A stretch of DNA of 64,000 nucleotides, taken from positions 1,736,001 to 1,800,000 of the forward strand of contig CAVSKO010000002.1 in assembly GCA_963728545.1 (NCBI GenBank), in the 5' to 3' direction. Both the position numbers and the translations under genes were made by a program. Below, piece by piece: positions 52,201 through 60,593 of this stretch. The DNA comes from DASUNP01 sp963728545. Lineage in GTDB: Bacteria; Acidobacteriota; Blastocatellia; UBA7656. The first letter of the stretch is position 1. Each line of letters starts with the position of its first letter. The notes under the pieces were generated by a model. That model was not told the origin of the DNA, did no database searches, and worked only from the letters and a program-made list of their open reading frames with translations.

Positions 52201-52619
52201 CTCAAGGCCTGCGCTTCCCGCGCCGCCTCGTCGAGGTCGCTGAGATCAATAACTGGCAGCGTCAACGGCTCTGCCGGCGCGATTGCCTGCACCGGGCGGC
52301 CACCGACTTCCGGGAAGGTGGTGCGTAAGGCTTCGTGGCGACGAGCGATCTCGCTGAAGGTGCGTTCCATCGCCCGGATGTTCAGTTGCCCGGTCAATCG
52401 CACAGCGATTGGTATGTTGTAAAAAGGGCTTTTCGGGTTCCATCGCCACAGGAACCAGAGCTGCTGCTGCCCGTAGGAGAGCGGAGCAAAAGGATCCGCT
52501 TTCCTTCGCGGTATTTTCTGCTTATTGATAGTCTCGACAACCCTGTCTTTCAGTCGCAACGCCAGCAGCGCGCGACGCTCCGCCGAAAGATTGTCGAACA
52601 GTTCGAGAAGATTACCCAC
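49251..52619 (-). CDS. NRPS, C-A(Ser)-PCP
   Basis: A 1122-residue synthetase beginning with a GTG at 52619 (AGGAG 12 bases upstream). A short N-terminal helix, LSAERRALLALRLKDRV, precedes the C domain and looks like a docking segment; the two glycosyltransferases upstream end in similar sequences. C domain with MHHIVSDG near 177 (L-donor type). A domain code DVWHISLVDK, serine. PCP DNFFELGGHSLL near 1048. The tail ANKQKQAMSRRKQRPKK is strongly basic and helical and probably docks to the PKS that follows with an ATGA overlap. The A domain is nearly identical in DNA to that in the 35681-43166 gene. Confidence 0.93.
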   Translation of the reverse strand: MGNLLELFDNLSAERRALLALRLKDRVVETINKQKIPRRKADPFAPLSYGQQQLWFLWRWNPKSPFYNIPIAVRLTGQLNIRAMERTFSEIARRHEALRTTFPEVGGRPVQAIAPAEPLTLPVIDLSDLDEAAREAQALRLATEEARRPFDLMEGPLLRAVLLRLTEREHALLFAMHHIVSDGWSLGVLTREVGVLYEAFYNGRLSPLAELPIQYADFAAWQVESLKGNALETKIEYWKRQLAKPLPVLELPTDRPQSALQTFRGDTLAFGLSKSLTEKIKALSRKEEATPFMFLLAAFQTLLHKYTGQDDIIVGTASANRNHEEIEGLIGFFVNTLALRTDLSGDPTFCQLLGRVKNVTMGAYAHQDVPFEKILEVVRPERDLSRSPIFQASFVFQNTPQEPIEMPELKLSGLGGEIGAAKFDMSLGMGDDGDRLAGSLEYNRDLFDASTIKRVIGHFKRLLESIVENPEQPVSSLQMMSDQERRQLLVEWNDTNKEYRKDRFIHQIIEEQAELTPDSLALLFDDQPLSYHQLNSSANQLAHLLQSLGVGPESLVAVCLHRSADMILALLAVLKAGGGYVPIDPDYPPARLAFMLDDSGAHLLITTLSLDQQLFGSSDLSSVPRLYLDQLQHEIDSQSRVNPHSEVGGENLAYVIYTSGTTGKPKGAMNTHHGISNRLQWMQEAYLLDSSDRVLHKTPLSFDVSVWEVFWPLMSGAAVVVARPGGHLEPGYLVELIEKQEVTTMHFVPSMMEKFLEEVEEGRCKSVRRVIASGEAMSRELVEKYFERMSGELHNLYGPTEASVDVSWWECERGAGGRSVPIGRPIANTQIYILDKEMRAVPVGVLGELYLGGAGLGRGYLRKGGMTAERFVPNPYGGEGGSRIYRSGDIGRYREDGSIEYVGRVDHQVKIRGARIEIGEIESVMREVRGVREAVVVVREEEGKGKELIGYVVMEEGEEVSVREMREELELRLPKVMVPRAIVRLEGMPLSPNGKLDRKALPSPDGFQPRLAEYVAPSTQLEEAIAAIWKDVLGVERIGVNDNFFELGGHSLLIVEMHSRLRNISDKEIPIVEMFRYPTINSLAVYLGRQDGDRSSLEGVRKRANKQKQAMSRRKQRPKKEQ
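49640..51105. repeat. Duplicated A-domain block, copy 2
   Basis: Partner of 39247-40712 (offset 10393, two visible mismatches). Here the block sits in a normal C-A-PCP context, so this is probably the donor copy. Confidence 0.9.
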
Positions 52620-52661
52620 TTCTTAATCTCACTCCTGCGTTTAATTTTATGTGTGGCTAAT

Positions 52662-54023
52662 TTATGTGCGGCGCTCTGAAATCGCCTCGATGAGCCTCGC
52701 CCTCAGCCTCTCCCTGAGCAGCGCCCGGTGCCCCGGCAACAGGCTGCCGACGAAACCATCAACTTTATCCGCGTGCGGTTTGCGTTTATCTGAACGAGCT
52801 TGCTCGCCGTTCACTCGTTCGGTCGCGGCAAGGTTTCCCAGAAAGTTTTCGAACGTATCGATGCTCAACCTTGATACAAACTCAAGCGCTGCATCTCGCG
52901 ACTGTCTGGACACGCGCTCGTAGCGGTCGCGGTTCGATACCAGTTGCCGGAGCGCCGCGTCCCACGGCTCGATGTCTTGTTGCGGGATCACGGGGACGTG
53001 ATCGAGCTGCGACTTTTCGTTTCTGAACTCCTCATACCGCTCTACCTGTTTGACAGGCAGCACATAATCAACTCCGAGCTTCGCTTCGGGGAGTCCGCCG
53101 GAGTCGCTGGCGAGGACGGGAATCCCTCGCAGCATGGCGTCGATTACGACCTGCCCGAACGCCTCGCCCCAGAGCGAGGGCGCAAGCAGCACGCGAGTCT
53201 GGCCGAGAACTTCATCCATATTTTCGGAGGGTTGCAGAATCGTCATGTTCGGCAGCTCTTCCAGCGCCTTCAATTCCGACTTCACCGTCCCCCAGGTCAC
53301 AACGCTTGCGAAACGGATTTGCGGAAATCTCCTGGCAAGCTCAAGCAGTATCGATATGCCCTTGATGGCGCAGGGGTTGATCATAGTGACGAAGCCGTTG
53401 TCGAAATCGAACCGCCCGAAATCGGGATACGGCCCCGGCCCGTAAACCGGGAACCGCAAAACGACCGATTCAAGCCCGCTCCACCGCTTGATATAGCCCC
53501 TCATATAATCGCTCACGGTTATGATGGCCGCCGCGCGGCCGAGCAGCTCTTCCTTTGCGGGATCAGGGCTGAAGCAGCCGGGGCCGAACGGCAAGCTCGA
53601 AGGGCTGTGAGATACATAAACGACTCGCGAAGGACTGGCTTCCAGCGCCGCCGCCACGATCAAATGAGCCGTGTCTTCGGACACAAGTATCCATGTCGGA
53701 TCAACCTCGCGGACGTGCTCGCGGAACTGAGCGCACATAGCTACGTAATCAACCGGTAGTCGCACATCGACGCCATTCAGTTGAAAGGCGTCCCCTTCGG
53801 CAGAAGAGGTCAGGTAGATGCCGCGCTCCGCGAGTTGCTCGCGCAAATCTTCGAGCTTCCCTTCTTCCGCAAATGCGCTCAATGAACCCATAAAATTTCT
53901 CGGAGATAGGGCGCGACAGTAATGGCCTCGCTCGGCCAGTCCTTCCATCAGCACTCGATTGGCCTTGTGCGCTCCCCCTATAGAAAACAGGTATCCCATG
54001 GGCTGGGCCAGTATTATTTTCAT
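52662..54023 (-). CDS. Family 4 glycosyltransferase with docking-like tail
   Basis: A 453-residue GT-B retaining-type glycosyltransferase. N-terminal QPMGYLFSIGGAHKA resembles the acceptor-side loop; the C-terminal donor site has PSLWGEAFGQVVIDAMLRGIPVLASDSGGLPE, the GT4 pattern with the E-x7-E motif. The start is the Met of MKIILAQ (54023); the codon upstream in frame is a TTG. After residue 400 the protein carries an extra tail ending SLLPGHRALLRERLRARLIE, matching the motif that opens the next NRPS. It probably transfers a sugar to the peptide, perhaps while it is carrier-bound. The donor sugar is unknown; no sugar-nucleotide genes are in the window. Confidence 0.88.
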   Translation of the reverse strand: MKIILAQPMGYLFSIGGAHKANRVLMEGLAERGHYCRALSPRNFMGSLSAFAEEGKLEDLREQLAERGIYLTSSAEGDAFQLNGVDVRLPVDYVAMCAQFREHVREVDPTWILVSEDTAHLIVAAALEASPSRVVYVSHSPSSLPFGPGCFSPDPAKEELLGRAAAIITVSDYMRGYIKRWSGLESVVLRFPVYGPGPYPDFGRFDFDNGFVTMINPCAIKGISILLELARRFPQIRFASVVTWGTVKSELKALEELPNMTILQPSENMDEVLGQTRVLLAPSLWGEAFGQVVIDAMLRGIPVLASDSGGLPEAKLGVDYVLPVKQVERYEEFRNEKSQLDHVPVIPQQDIEPWDAALRQLVSNRDRYERVSRQSRDAALEFVSRLSIDTFENFLGNLAATERVNGEQARSDKRKPHADKVDGFVGSLLPGHRALLRERLRARLIEAISERRT

Positions 54024-54110
54024 GATCGGCAACCTTGATTTAATCAGGGCAGCTACGCGGGCTGCCTTAGAGCAGTTTTCAATCGAATGTACGGGATTGG
54101 CAGAGTCATC

Positions 54111-54204
54111 TCACCGCCGCAGACACAGAGGACGCAAAGGCTGCGCAGAGAAAACAGTATTCTGCTCTGCGCCCGCTCTGTGTACTCTGTGTCTGCGGCG
54201 GTGA
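54111..54204. repeat. 94-base hairpin element with 20-bp terminal inverted repeats
   Basis: TCACCGCCGCAGACACAGAG (54111-54130) is exactly complementary to 54185-54204. An inner pair GCGCAGAG / CTCTGCGC (54143-54150, 54165-54172) extends the fold. It is non-coding, between the two glycosyltransferase genes. The ACCGCCGCAGACACAGAGGACGC type of sequence is a recurrent intergenic palindrome in several bacterial genomes; it looks like a small mobile or REP-type element. Confidence 0.8.
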
Positions 54205-54267
54205 ATCTTCTCTCATTCCCTTACACTCATTTGTAATTCGCTATGGACCCCGAATCAATCGAACGGC

Positions 54268-55845
54268 TTATTGCTCCCGTTTCTGTTTGACCGGAAATGT
54301 GGCTGGTCCCGCGAGTCCGGTATTCAAGCGATCTGGTATAGATTCATCTGCGAACAGAGTTTTTTGATCGGCGGCGCTTTCCGCTTTATCGCGCGCCCGC
54401 TCAACGAGCCTGGCTCCGAGTCTCTCCCCTAATCGCGCCTTCAACAGCGCGCGCTTGTCGGGAGTAAGCTTGCCAAGCAACATGTCAACCGTCTCAGGAG
54501 ACGCGCGCCGCGCGCCCGGCTGCGCCTCAGGCTGTTCGTGCTGAGCAGTTTGAGGAAGAGGCTTCTCGTAACCTTTGCCCGAGGCCACCTCTTCGAACAG
54601 ATCATAAGCCCTGCCGCCAAAGACGCCCTCTTTGAATTTGTCGGCCAGTTCCTTCGAGCGCTGCTTGATTGCGGGCGAGTCTATCAGGCGGCGCAGCGAC
54701 CTGGCGACCGCCTTCGGATTCCACTGAGTCGGCAGCAGAGACTCGCCCACCCCCAGCGCCTCGACGCGCGCGGCGCTTTGCGAGCGGTCGTGACCGAGCG
54801 CCGCGACCAGTTGCGGCACACCGGCGGCCAGCGCCTGCGCGGCTGTGTTAAATCCGCCGTGATGAATCACCGCCGCGACTTTCGGCATGACTTTGCCGAA
54901 CGGCAGATAGGAGACCCACTTCACCTCTTCGGGCAGCTCATCCGGGACTAGCTCTCTGTACTTCGTGACAAGGATGCCTCGCAATCCGAGCAGGCGGCAG
55001 GCTTCGGCTGACATCTGCATGAATTCAAGCTTCGAGGGCATGCTCGTGCCGTGGCAGACAAGAACGGCGGGCTTGCTGCCATCGAGCATCTCTTGCACGT
55101 CTGCGGGAATCTCGCCGCTCAATACCCGGTCATCCCAGAAAAAGCCGGTCGGCTCCACCTTGAGAGAGCTATTCGGGTCCAGGGCTATCAGCCATTCCGG
55201 CCAAGCTCCTACGTGTCTGTCGGCGGACACAAGCCATGCGCGCCAGTCGCTGACAGGCGCGAGACCCACTTCTGCTCTCACGCGGTTTATGTCCGCGCCG
55301 ACATACTTGTATAGCTCCTCAAAAAATGGGAGATCCATTATCCATATCGGCATGAGGTCGGGCGACGGGAAGAGCGAAATCAGCGGCGTTCCCGTCTTCT
55401 CGGACGCCGTCTGCGCGGGGATGAACGCGGTATAACTGGACACGATAACCGAGTTTGCCGCTAAACAGAGCTGCCCTATGATCTTGCTTTCAGCAATTGC
55501 CCTGGGCACAGATACTCCGAAGGCCGACATCATAGGAGCGTTCGTCTTTTCGGCGCTCCCCCGCGCGGCGCTCATCTCCGAATAATTGCCGAACAGCGCC
55601 GCGCCGCCCGAAAAATTTGCATCTTTATTCCGGGCCTTATTCGCTATCTGTTCTTCGTATGATGGGAAATCTTCGGGCGTGTCGAGCGCAACATAGTTTA
55701 ACCCGGCCCGCTTTGCTTCCTCTTCGAGAAACCAGTGGCTGAGCACCGTGACCGTATTGCCGCGCTGCTTCAGATCCTTGCCCATTCGTAAGAACGGGAA
55801 GAGGTCACCGGCCGTCCCTTTCGTTATCAGTAGTATGTTAGACAT
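54268..55845 (-). CDS. Family 1 glycosyltransferase (UGT/MGT-like) with docking-like tail
   Basis: A 525-residue GT-B inverting glycosyltransferase of the kind that decorates natural products. The N terminus ILLITKGTAGDLFPFLRMG and the donor motif VIHHGGFNTAAQALAAGVPQLV (read here in part) are diagnostic of the YjiC/UGT group. Residues about 435-525 form an extension unusual for the family, with LLGKLTPDKRALLKARLGERL, again like the N-terminal helix of the downstream NRPS. GAGAAG precedes the ATG. It lies between the Tyr-type module and the GT4 gene. Likely acceptor: a hydroxyl on the beta-hydroxylated aromatic residue or Ser; inference only. Confidence 0.9.
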   Translation of the reverse strand: MSNILLITKGTAGDLFPFLRMGKDLKQRGNTVTVLSHWFLEEEAKRAGLNYVALDTPEDFPSYEEQIANKARNKDANFSGGAALFGNYSEMSAARGSAEKTNAPMMSAFGVSVPRAIAESKIIGQLCLAANSVIVSSYTAFIPAQTASEKTGTPLISLFPSPDLMPIWIMDLPFFEELYKYVGADINRVRAEVGLAPVSDWRAWLVSADRHVGAWPEWLIALDPNSSLKVEPTGFFWDDRVLSGEIPADVQEMLDGSKPAVLVCHGTSMPSKLEFMQMSAEACRLLGLRGILVTKYRELVPDELPEEVKWVSYLPFGKVMPKVAAVIHHGGFNTAAQALAAGVPQLVAALGHDRSQSAARVEALGVGESLLPTQWNPKAVARSLRRLIDSPAIKQRSKELADKFKEGVFGGRAYDLFEEVASGKGYEKPLPQTAQHEQPEAQPGARRASPETVDMLLGKLTPDKRALLKARLGERLGARLVERARDKAESAADQKTLFADESIPDRLNTGLAGPATFPVKQKREQ

Positions 55846-55884
55846 AGGCTTCTCTTTCTTGTTGCGGAAGTGAAGGGCCAGGCG

Positions 55885-58585
55885 CTAGTTCGACCCTTCG
55901 CCTTGAACCAGGCGCTCTTCGTTTTCAAGCAAAGTCTGAATCTCTTCGTCCGACATCTCGTCCAACTCTTTGAGCATCGCGATAATCTCTTCGGAGTCTG
56001 CCATCTCGATCATGTATTGCTCAATGGCCTTTGCCAGTCCCGCCACGGTCGGCGCAGTGGTGAATAAAAGATTCAGAGGCAGATCGACTTGAAAGGCATC
56101 GCGTATTCGCGCAAACATCCGGACGGCGAGCAGCGAGTGGCCTCCCAGATCGAAGAAGTGATCGTGAATGCCTAGAAGGAAATTCTCCTGCACGCCCACG
56201 TTCTCGACGCCGAGCAGCTCGGTCCATATCTCGACGAGTTTCTTCTCTATCACCGTGCGCGGAGGCGTGTAGGTTCTCTTTCAGGTCTGCGCGGGTACGT
56301 TCGGGAACGGGGAGAGAGCGGCGGTCAATCTTCCCGTTCAGCGTCAAAGGCAGCGCATCGAGGACAGCGATTGCCGAGGGGACCATGTATTCAGGCAAGC
56401 TCTCTTTTAAGAAGCCGCGCAGATGGCCTACATTAACTGCCTGGCTGTCTCTCGCGACAACGTAGGCAACGAGTCGCTTCTCACCCGGCGCATCCTCTCG
56501 AACCATAGCCAGCGACTCTGCCACCTCAGGCCGCCGGTCCAGCACCGATTCGATCTCGCCCATCTCGATGCGGTAGCCGCGAATCTTTACTTGATCGTCC
56601 AGGCGACCCGCGAACTCTATATTGCCGTCGGGCAGGTAACGCGCCATGTCTCCGGTCTTATAAAGGCGCGAGCCCGGCTCACGGCTGAAAGGGTCTGGAA
56701 TGAACTTTTCGGCTGTAAGGCGCGGGCGATTCAGGTATCCGCGCGCAAGCCCGACGCCCCCGATCAGCAATTCGCCCTCGACGCCGACCGGGACGGGTTG
56801 AAGATCGGCGTCAACAATGTATATGCGCGTATTGGCGATGGGCTTGCCGATCGGCGGCCCCGCCGGGTATGTACCTGCGCACTCTGTCAACGACGCGCAA
56901 ACGGTCAATTCCGTAGGCCCGTAAGCATTGATGAGCCGTCTGTCTGCTGACCATCGAGGCACTATGTCGCCGGGGCAACTTTCGCCGGCGGCGATCACGG
57001 TCTTGAGCTTGGGCAAGTCGTCAGACGGAAGAACGGACAGGATGGCCGGAGGCAGCGTGGCCGTCGTGATCGCCTGATCGCGCAACCATTGCACGAAAGC
57101 CGATCCCGAGAAGAAAGCATTGCGTTCTCCCATGCACAGCGCCGCTCCCGTCGCCAGCGCCGTGAAGATTTCCGATACCGAAGCGTCAAAGCTGAAAGAG
57201 GCGAATTGAATGACGCGGCTTTCCGGCGTCACTCCGAATGCTCGGACTTGCGCCTCGACCAGATTGCACAACCCGCGATGCTCTACAAGCACTCCCTTTG
57301 GCTGGCCCGTAGACCCTGATGTGTAGATCACGTAAGCAAGGTTATCCGCCGTGGCCGTATCGACAGGGTCCTCATCGCCCTGTTTCGCGATCTTGTCCCA
57401 GTCCGTATCCAGCCGTACCAGCTTGCCTTCATACTCAGGCAGACTCTCGACAGATTCCTGTCGGGTCAACAGCGCTGCGACCCGCGCATCATTCAATAAA
57501 AAGCTTATTCGCTCTTTCGGGTAAGCGGGATCGATAGGAACATACGCCCCGCCTGCTTTGAGCACGCCAAGCAGAGCGACGATCATCTCCGTCGAGCGCT
57601 CCATGCAGATTCCGACCCGCGTTTCGGGGGCCACGCCGAGGTCTTTGAGATAAAGCGCAAGCCGGTTCGCGCGCCCGTTCAACTCGCCGTAGGTAACCCG
57701 CTCATCGTCGAAGATGAGCGCGAGCGCATCAGGCGAGCTTGCCGCCTGAGCCTCGAATAGTTTGTGCACGCACCGGTCCTTCGTGAAGACGGCCGATGTG
57801 TCATTCCATTCGATCAGCATTTGGTTCCGCTCGGCCTCGGCCAATATATCGATCTCGTAAATGCGCGATTCGATATTGCTCACCGCCGACCGCAGGACCC
57901 TCAAGAACCGCTCGGCGAACAGGTCTATGCTTTCGTGTCGGAACAGGCGGGCGTCGTATTCCACGACGCCGGTTATTTTCTCCGGCGAGACGCGGAAGGA
58001 GATCGTAATATCATTCTTGAGCGTCGGCAGTTCATCGTGAAGGCCTTCAACCGCCATAACGATATCGAAAAGCGGGCACCTGTTATCGATCTGATCCAGC
58101 CCCAGGTCTCTGACAAGCCGGTTCATCGGATAGCTCTGCCTGGAATAGGCCCCTATTAAGGTTTCTCGCACCTTTAAAAGAAAATCTCGGAAGCTCAGGT
58201 GGCTATCGATTACGTCAACTATTGCCAGCGCGTTAGGCGGCGCGTCAAGCTCACCCTCTTTACGGCGTGCGGGGCTTCCGACCGTGATGCTGCGGCTTGC
58301 GGTGTATTTGTAAAGGCAGATCTTCAGTGCGGCCATCAAGACCGTGTAGACCAGTAAGGTCGAGTTGCTTGTCAATTTCGCCATCCGCTCGACGACCTCT
58401 TCCGGCAACTCTATATCGAGCTTTTGCCTCTGGCTCGAATAACTCTGGCTCGAATAACTCGCCGGTCTTTCATAATCGAGGCCGATATTTGATGCCTCTT
58501 TATCGCCGGTCAACCTGTTGATCCAATAATCCCTCTCTTCTTTCAACTCCCTGTCGAGAGTCATTATTCTTCGTGCGTTGCTCAT
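55885..58585 (-). CDS. NRPS free-standing module, truncated C - A(Tyr-like) - PCP (one frameshift)
   Basis: An 899-residue protein after removing the insertion at 56272-56278. The first ~230 residues are only the C-terminal lobe of a C domain (ERDYWINRL..., FDIVMAVEGL); the lobe with HHxxxDG is absent, so it cannot condense by itself. A domain with YTSGSTGQPKG near 421; code DASTIAAVCK, similar to known Tyr codes (and to Phe-type DAWTIAAVCK). PCP with FFDLGGHSLL near 815; it has a short extra segment (NFLLGIHDH) before the motif. AGGAGG upstream of the ATG. It sits next to a CmlA-like hydroxylase, and the upstream synthetase ends in an orphan C domain, so loading in trans is likely. As given, the frames are 56021-58585 and 55885-56253. 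Confidence 0.87.
56272..56278 (-). other. Frameshift site 4 (GAGAACC) between the A domain and PCP
   Basis: The coding strand reads AAA GAGAACC TAC. With one A removed it becomes KETYTPPRTVIEKKL, the usual A-PCP linker, and the PCP joins the A domain. As given, the frame runs into an unrelated Arg-rich tail ending at 56021. Confidence 0.85.
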
Positions 58586-58696
58586 AGTAATCCCTTCCTC
58601 CTATAGCTAATAGCAGGATGCCTGCTCGTACATGGTGCGGCTTTAAGCATGAAATAAATTGCAGATTCACGAACCGGGGCTTTCAGTTGTTTGCGA

Positions 58697-60448
58697 TCAA
58701 TCGAAGGTGAAATGGTCTTCGATGTCTTGTGTTATCTCAATGGCGGGCGCGGCCCCGGTCCCGCCGCCATTGTTCGTGGGAACGGCCCTTGGCTTCTCGT
58801 ATGTTTTCCCGAGAGAGTCATAAAACACGTGGTCTTTCGACCCCTGGCTGGAAAGATGAACGTCGTATTTTCCAAACAGCCGTTTTGCTTCGATGAAGCC
58901 CATCTCGCGAGCTTTCGCTATGAGCTTGTTCGACTCGACGATCTGGCGAGCGTTTTCGGTGTATGCAAGCCCGAGAAGATGCTCGAACCAGGGTTCCATG
59001 CCCATAGCGTAGACATAGATTCGATTTGCGCCGACCTCTTCGAGCAGCCTCATCGCCCTTGCGGAGTCGCAGCCCTTGTAGCGCCGCGATTTCTCGTGGC
59101 CGGGGTCCGGCTTTACAGGGAAGAACGGGCCGCAGCTCCAGGACAGCGGCGCTCCGACGCATTCCATTCCCAGGAACACCGTCGTGATCGGGCCGAGGAG
59201 CCTGCGTATGTGCCCATACATTTGCTGATCGAGACAATCGGAGTCCGCCGCGAATAAGATCTGCTCGGCGCCTGCGCGGACTACATAAGCGGTCTTCGAA
59301 TGCGGGAGGTCGGCATGCTCGCCCATAAACGGGACGGCTATGATCTCCATACCCGGTAGCTCTATCGCGTCGAGCGAATCCATTTCGACAACATTCCTGA
59401 ACCCTGCCTTGACGGCGAGCACCTTTAACGAAAGATCGCCGTAGAAGAATCCGAATGATCTGGGGACGACCAGGCAGCCTATCCGGTGACGCAGCCGGAG
59501 CAACGACTCAAGACAGAAGTGGTCATGGTGATTATGAGTTATCAGCACGTAATCGATTCTCGGCGGGAGGTCCGAGTAGCTGAATCGCTCGACGCCGTCC
59601 CGGCTCGGCGTCACGCCGATGTATGGGTCGGTCAATATAGAAACCCCATTCCACTCTATCAGCGCGCAAGCGTGCCCGAAGTAACGCACGCGGACATCGG
59701 GGCCGTCCCATCTTTCGTATTGCGGGACCGGGTCTGTCGCAAGCAACGGCAAGAGCGCCGGGTCATGCGATTCGCTCAACTCCAGGACTTCGCGAATGTA
59801 GTCTAAGGGCTTAGGCGCACAATCGAGCTTGAAAAGATTATCGACTGCCGCGCTCTCAAAAGGCACGCGCCAATCTATTTGATCGCTTTCATCCAGCCTC
59901 GGCGTGCTCATGACGAAAAGGCGCTCGTTGTCGTGCGTGTGCCGGAACAATCTCAACGATTGAATGTTTTTGTGATAGTAAGGACTTTCGTAAAGAAGGC
60001 TTTCAAAGAATCTGACGGTCGGGCGATTGTAGTAGTCATACATCAGCTCGATGTAGCCGCGCAGCAACGGGGGCGCCATCTCGTAAAATGGGTCGAGGCT
60101 TTGTCCCTTTGCCTCCTGTACCAGGAAGTTGTGAAACTCGGTTATGCACTCGGCAAACCTGAGATTGTCGCTCTGGTTGGCAATCGTAGCCTGCATCAGG
60201 TGCATGACCTCGTCCGCCCTTTCTTCGGGGACGTTGACGAAGCGCCCGCTGCGAAGCTTCGGGTTGCGGCACGCGTCTACGTGAAGGCTCGGGTCGTCCA
60301 GATACGACTGCATGAGCTTGAGCTGATAATGCAGCAGGTGCAGGCTGTAAGGCACAGGCGAAACGACGTGTGACCAGGCTGCCCACTTATTGACCAGCGG
60401 CTCGACGGCAGTAGAGTTGCCAAGGCGATATAAAGAATTGCTCGACAT
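58697..60448 (-). CDS. CmlA-like diiron hydroxylase (metallo-beta-lactamase fold)
   Basis: A 583-residue protein: an N-terminal helical domain of about 240 residues, then a metallo-beta-lactamase fold with HNHHDH (ligand cluster), GEHADLPHSK and a second metal-site region (FAADSDCL, LGMECVG). This two-domain plan and size match CmlA, which uses a diiron centre to beta-hydroxylate an aromatic amino acid held on an NRPS carrier. AGGAGG lies seven bases before the ATG. The gene is directly upstream of the Tyr-type A-PCP protein, exactly the partner a CmlA enzyme needs. Beta-hydroxytyrosine formation is therefore the best guess. A simple MBL hydrolase is the alternative, but the N-terminal domain argues against it. 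Confidence 0.82.
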   Translation of the reverse strand: MSSNSLYRLGNSTAVEPLVNKWAAWSHVVSPVPYSLHLLHYQLKLMQSYLDDPSLHVDACRNPKLRSGRFVNVPEERADEVMHLMQATIANQSDNLRFAECITEFHNFLVQEAKGQSLDPFYEMAPPLLRGYIELMYDYYNRPTVRFFESLLYESPYYHKNIQSLRLFRHTHDNERLFVMSTPRLDESDQIDWRVPFESAAVDNLFKLDCAPKPLDYIREVLELSESHDPALLPLLATDPVPQYERWDGPDVRVRYFGHACALIEWNGVSILTDPYIGVTPSRDGVERFSYSDLPPRIDYVLITHNHHDHFCLESLLRLRHRIGCLVVPRSFGFFYGDLSLKVLAVKAGFRNVVEMDSLDAIELPGMEIIAVPFMGEHADLPHSKTAYVVRAGAEQILFAADSDCLDQQMYGHIRRLLGPITTVFLGMECVGAPLSWSCGPFFPVKPDPGHEKSRRYKGCDSARAMRLLEEVGANRIYVYAMGMEPWFEHLLGLAYTENARQIVESNKLIAKAREMGFIEAKRLFGKYDVHLSSQGSKDHVFYDSLGKTYEKPRAVPTNNGGGTGAAPAIEITQDIEDHFTFD

Positions 60449-60593
60449 GGATTTGCCTCCTGTGTCTGAAACGACCGCGCTTGTTCCGCGCAGGTTGAGA
60501 TAAAACTTTCAGGCCGACTTTAAGAAACGCGCTTGATTGCGGTGCGTGCTTGAAGGCGATCTTCGCGCTCCCGGCGAGCAGGGGCGCAGGATA

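Noticed and set aside
55885..56253. A free-standing PCP gene
   Set aside because: It has no ribosome site and its first residues continue the A-PCP linker of the upstream frame after removing one base.
58697..60448. A beta-lactamase-type resistance enzyme
   Set aside because: The large N-terminal domain and the placement beside a Tyr-type A-PCP protein fit the CmlA hydroxylase plan better than a hydrolase.
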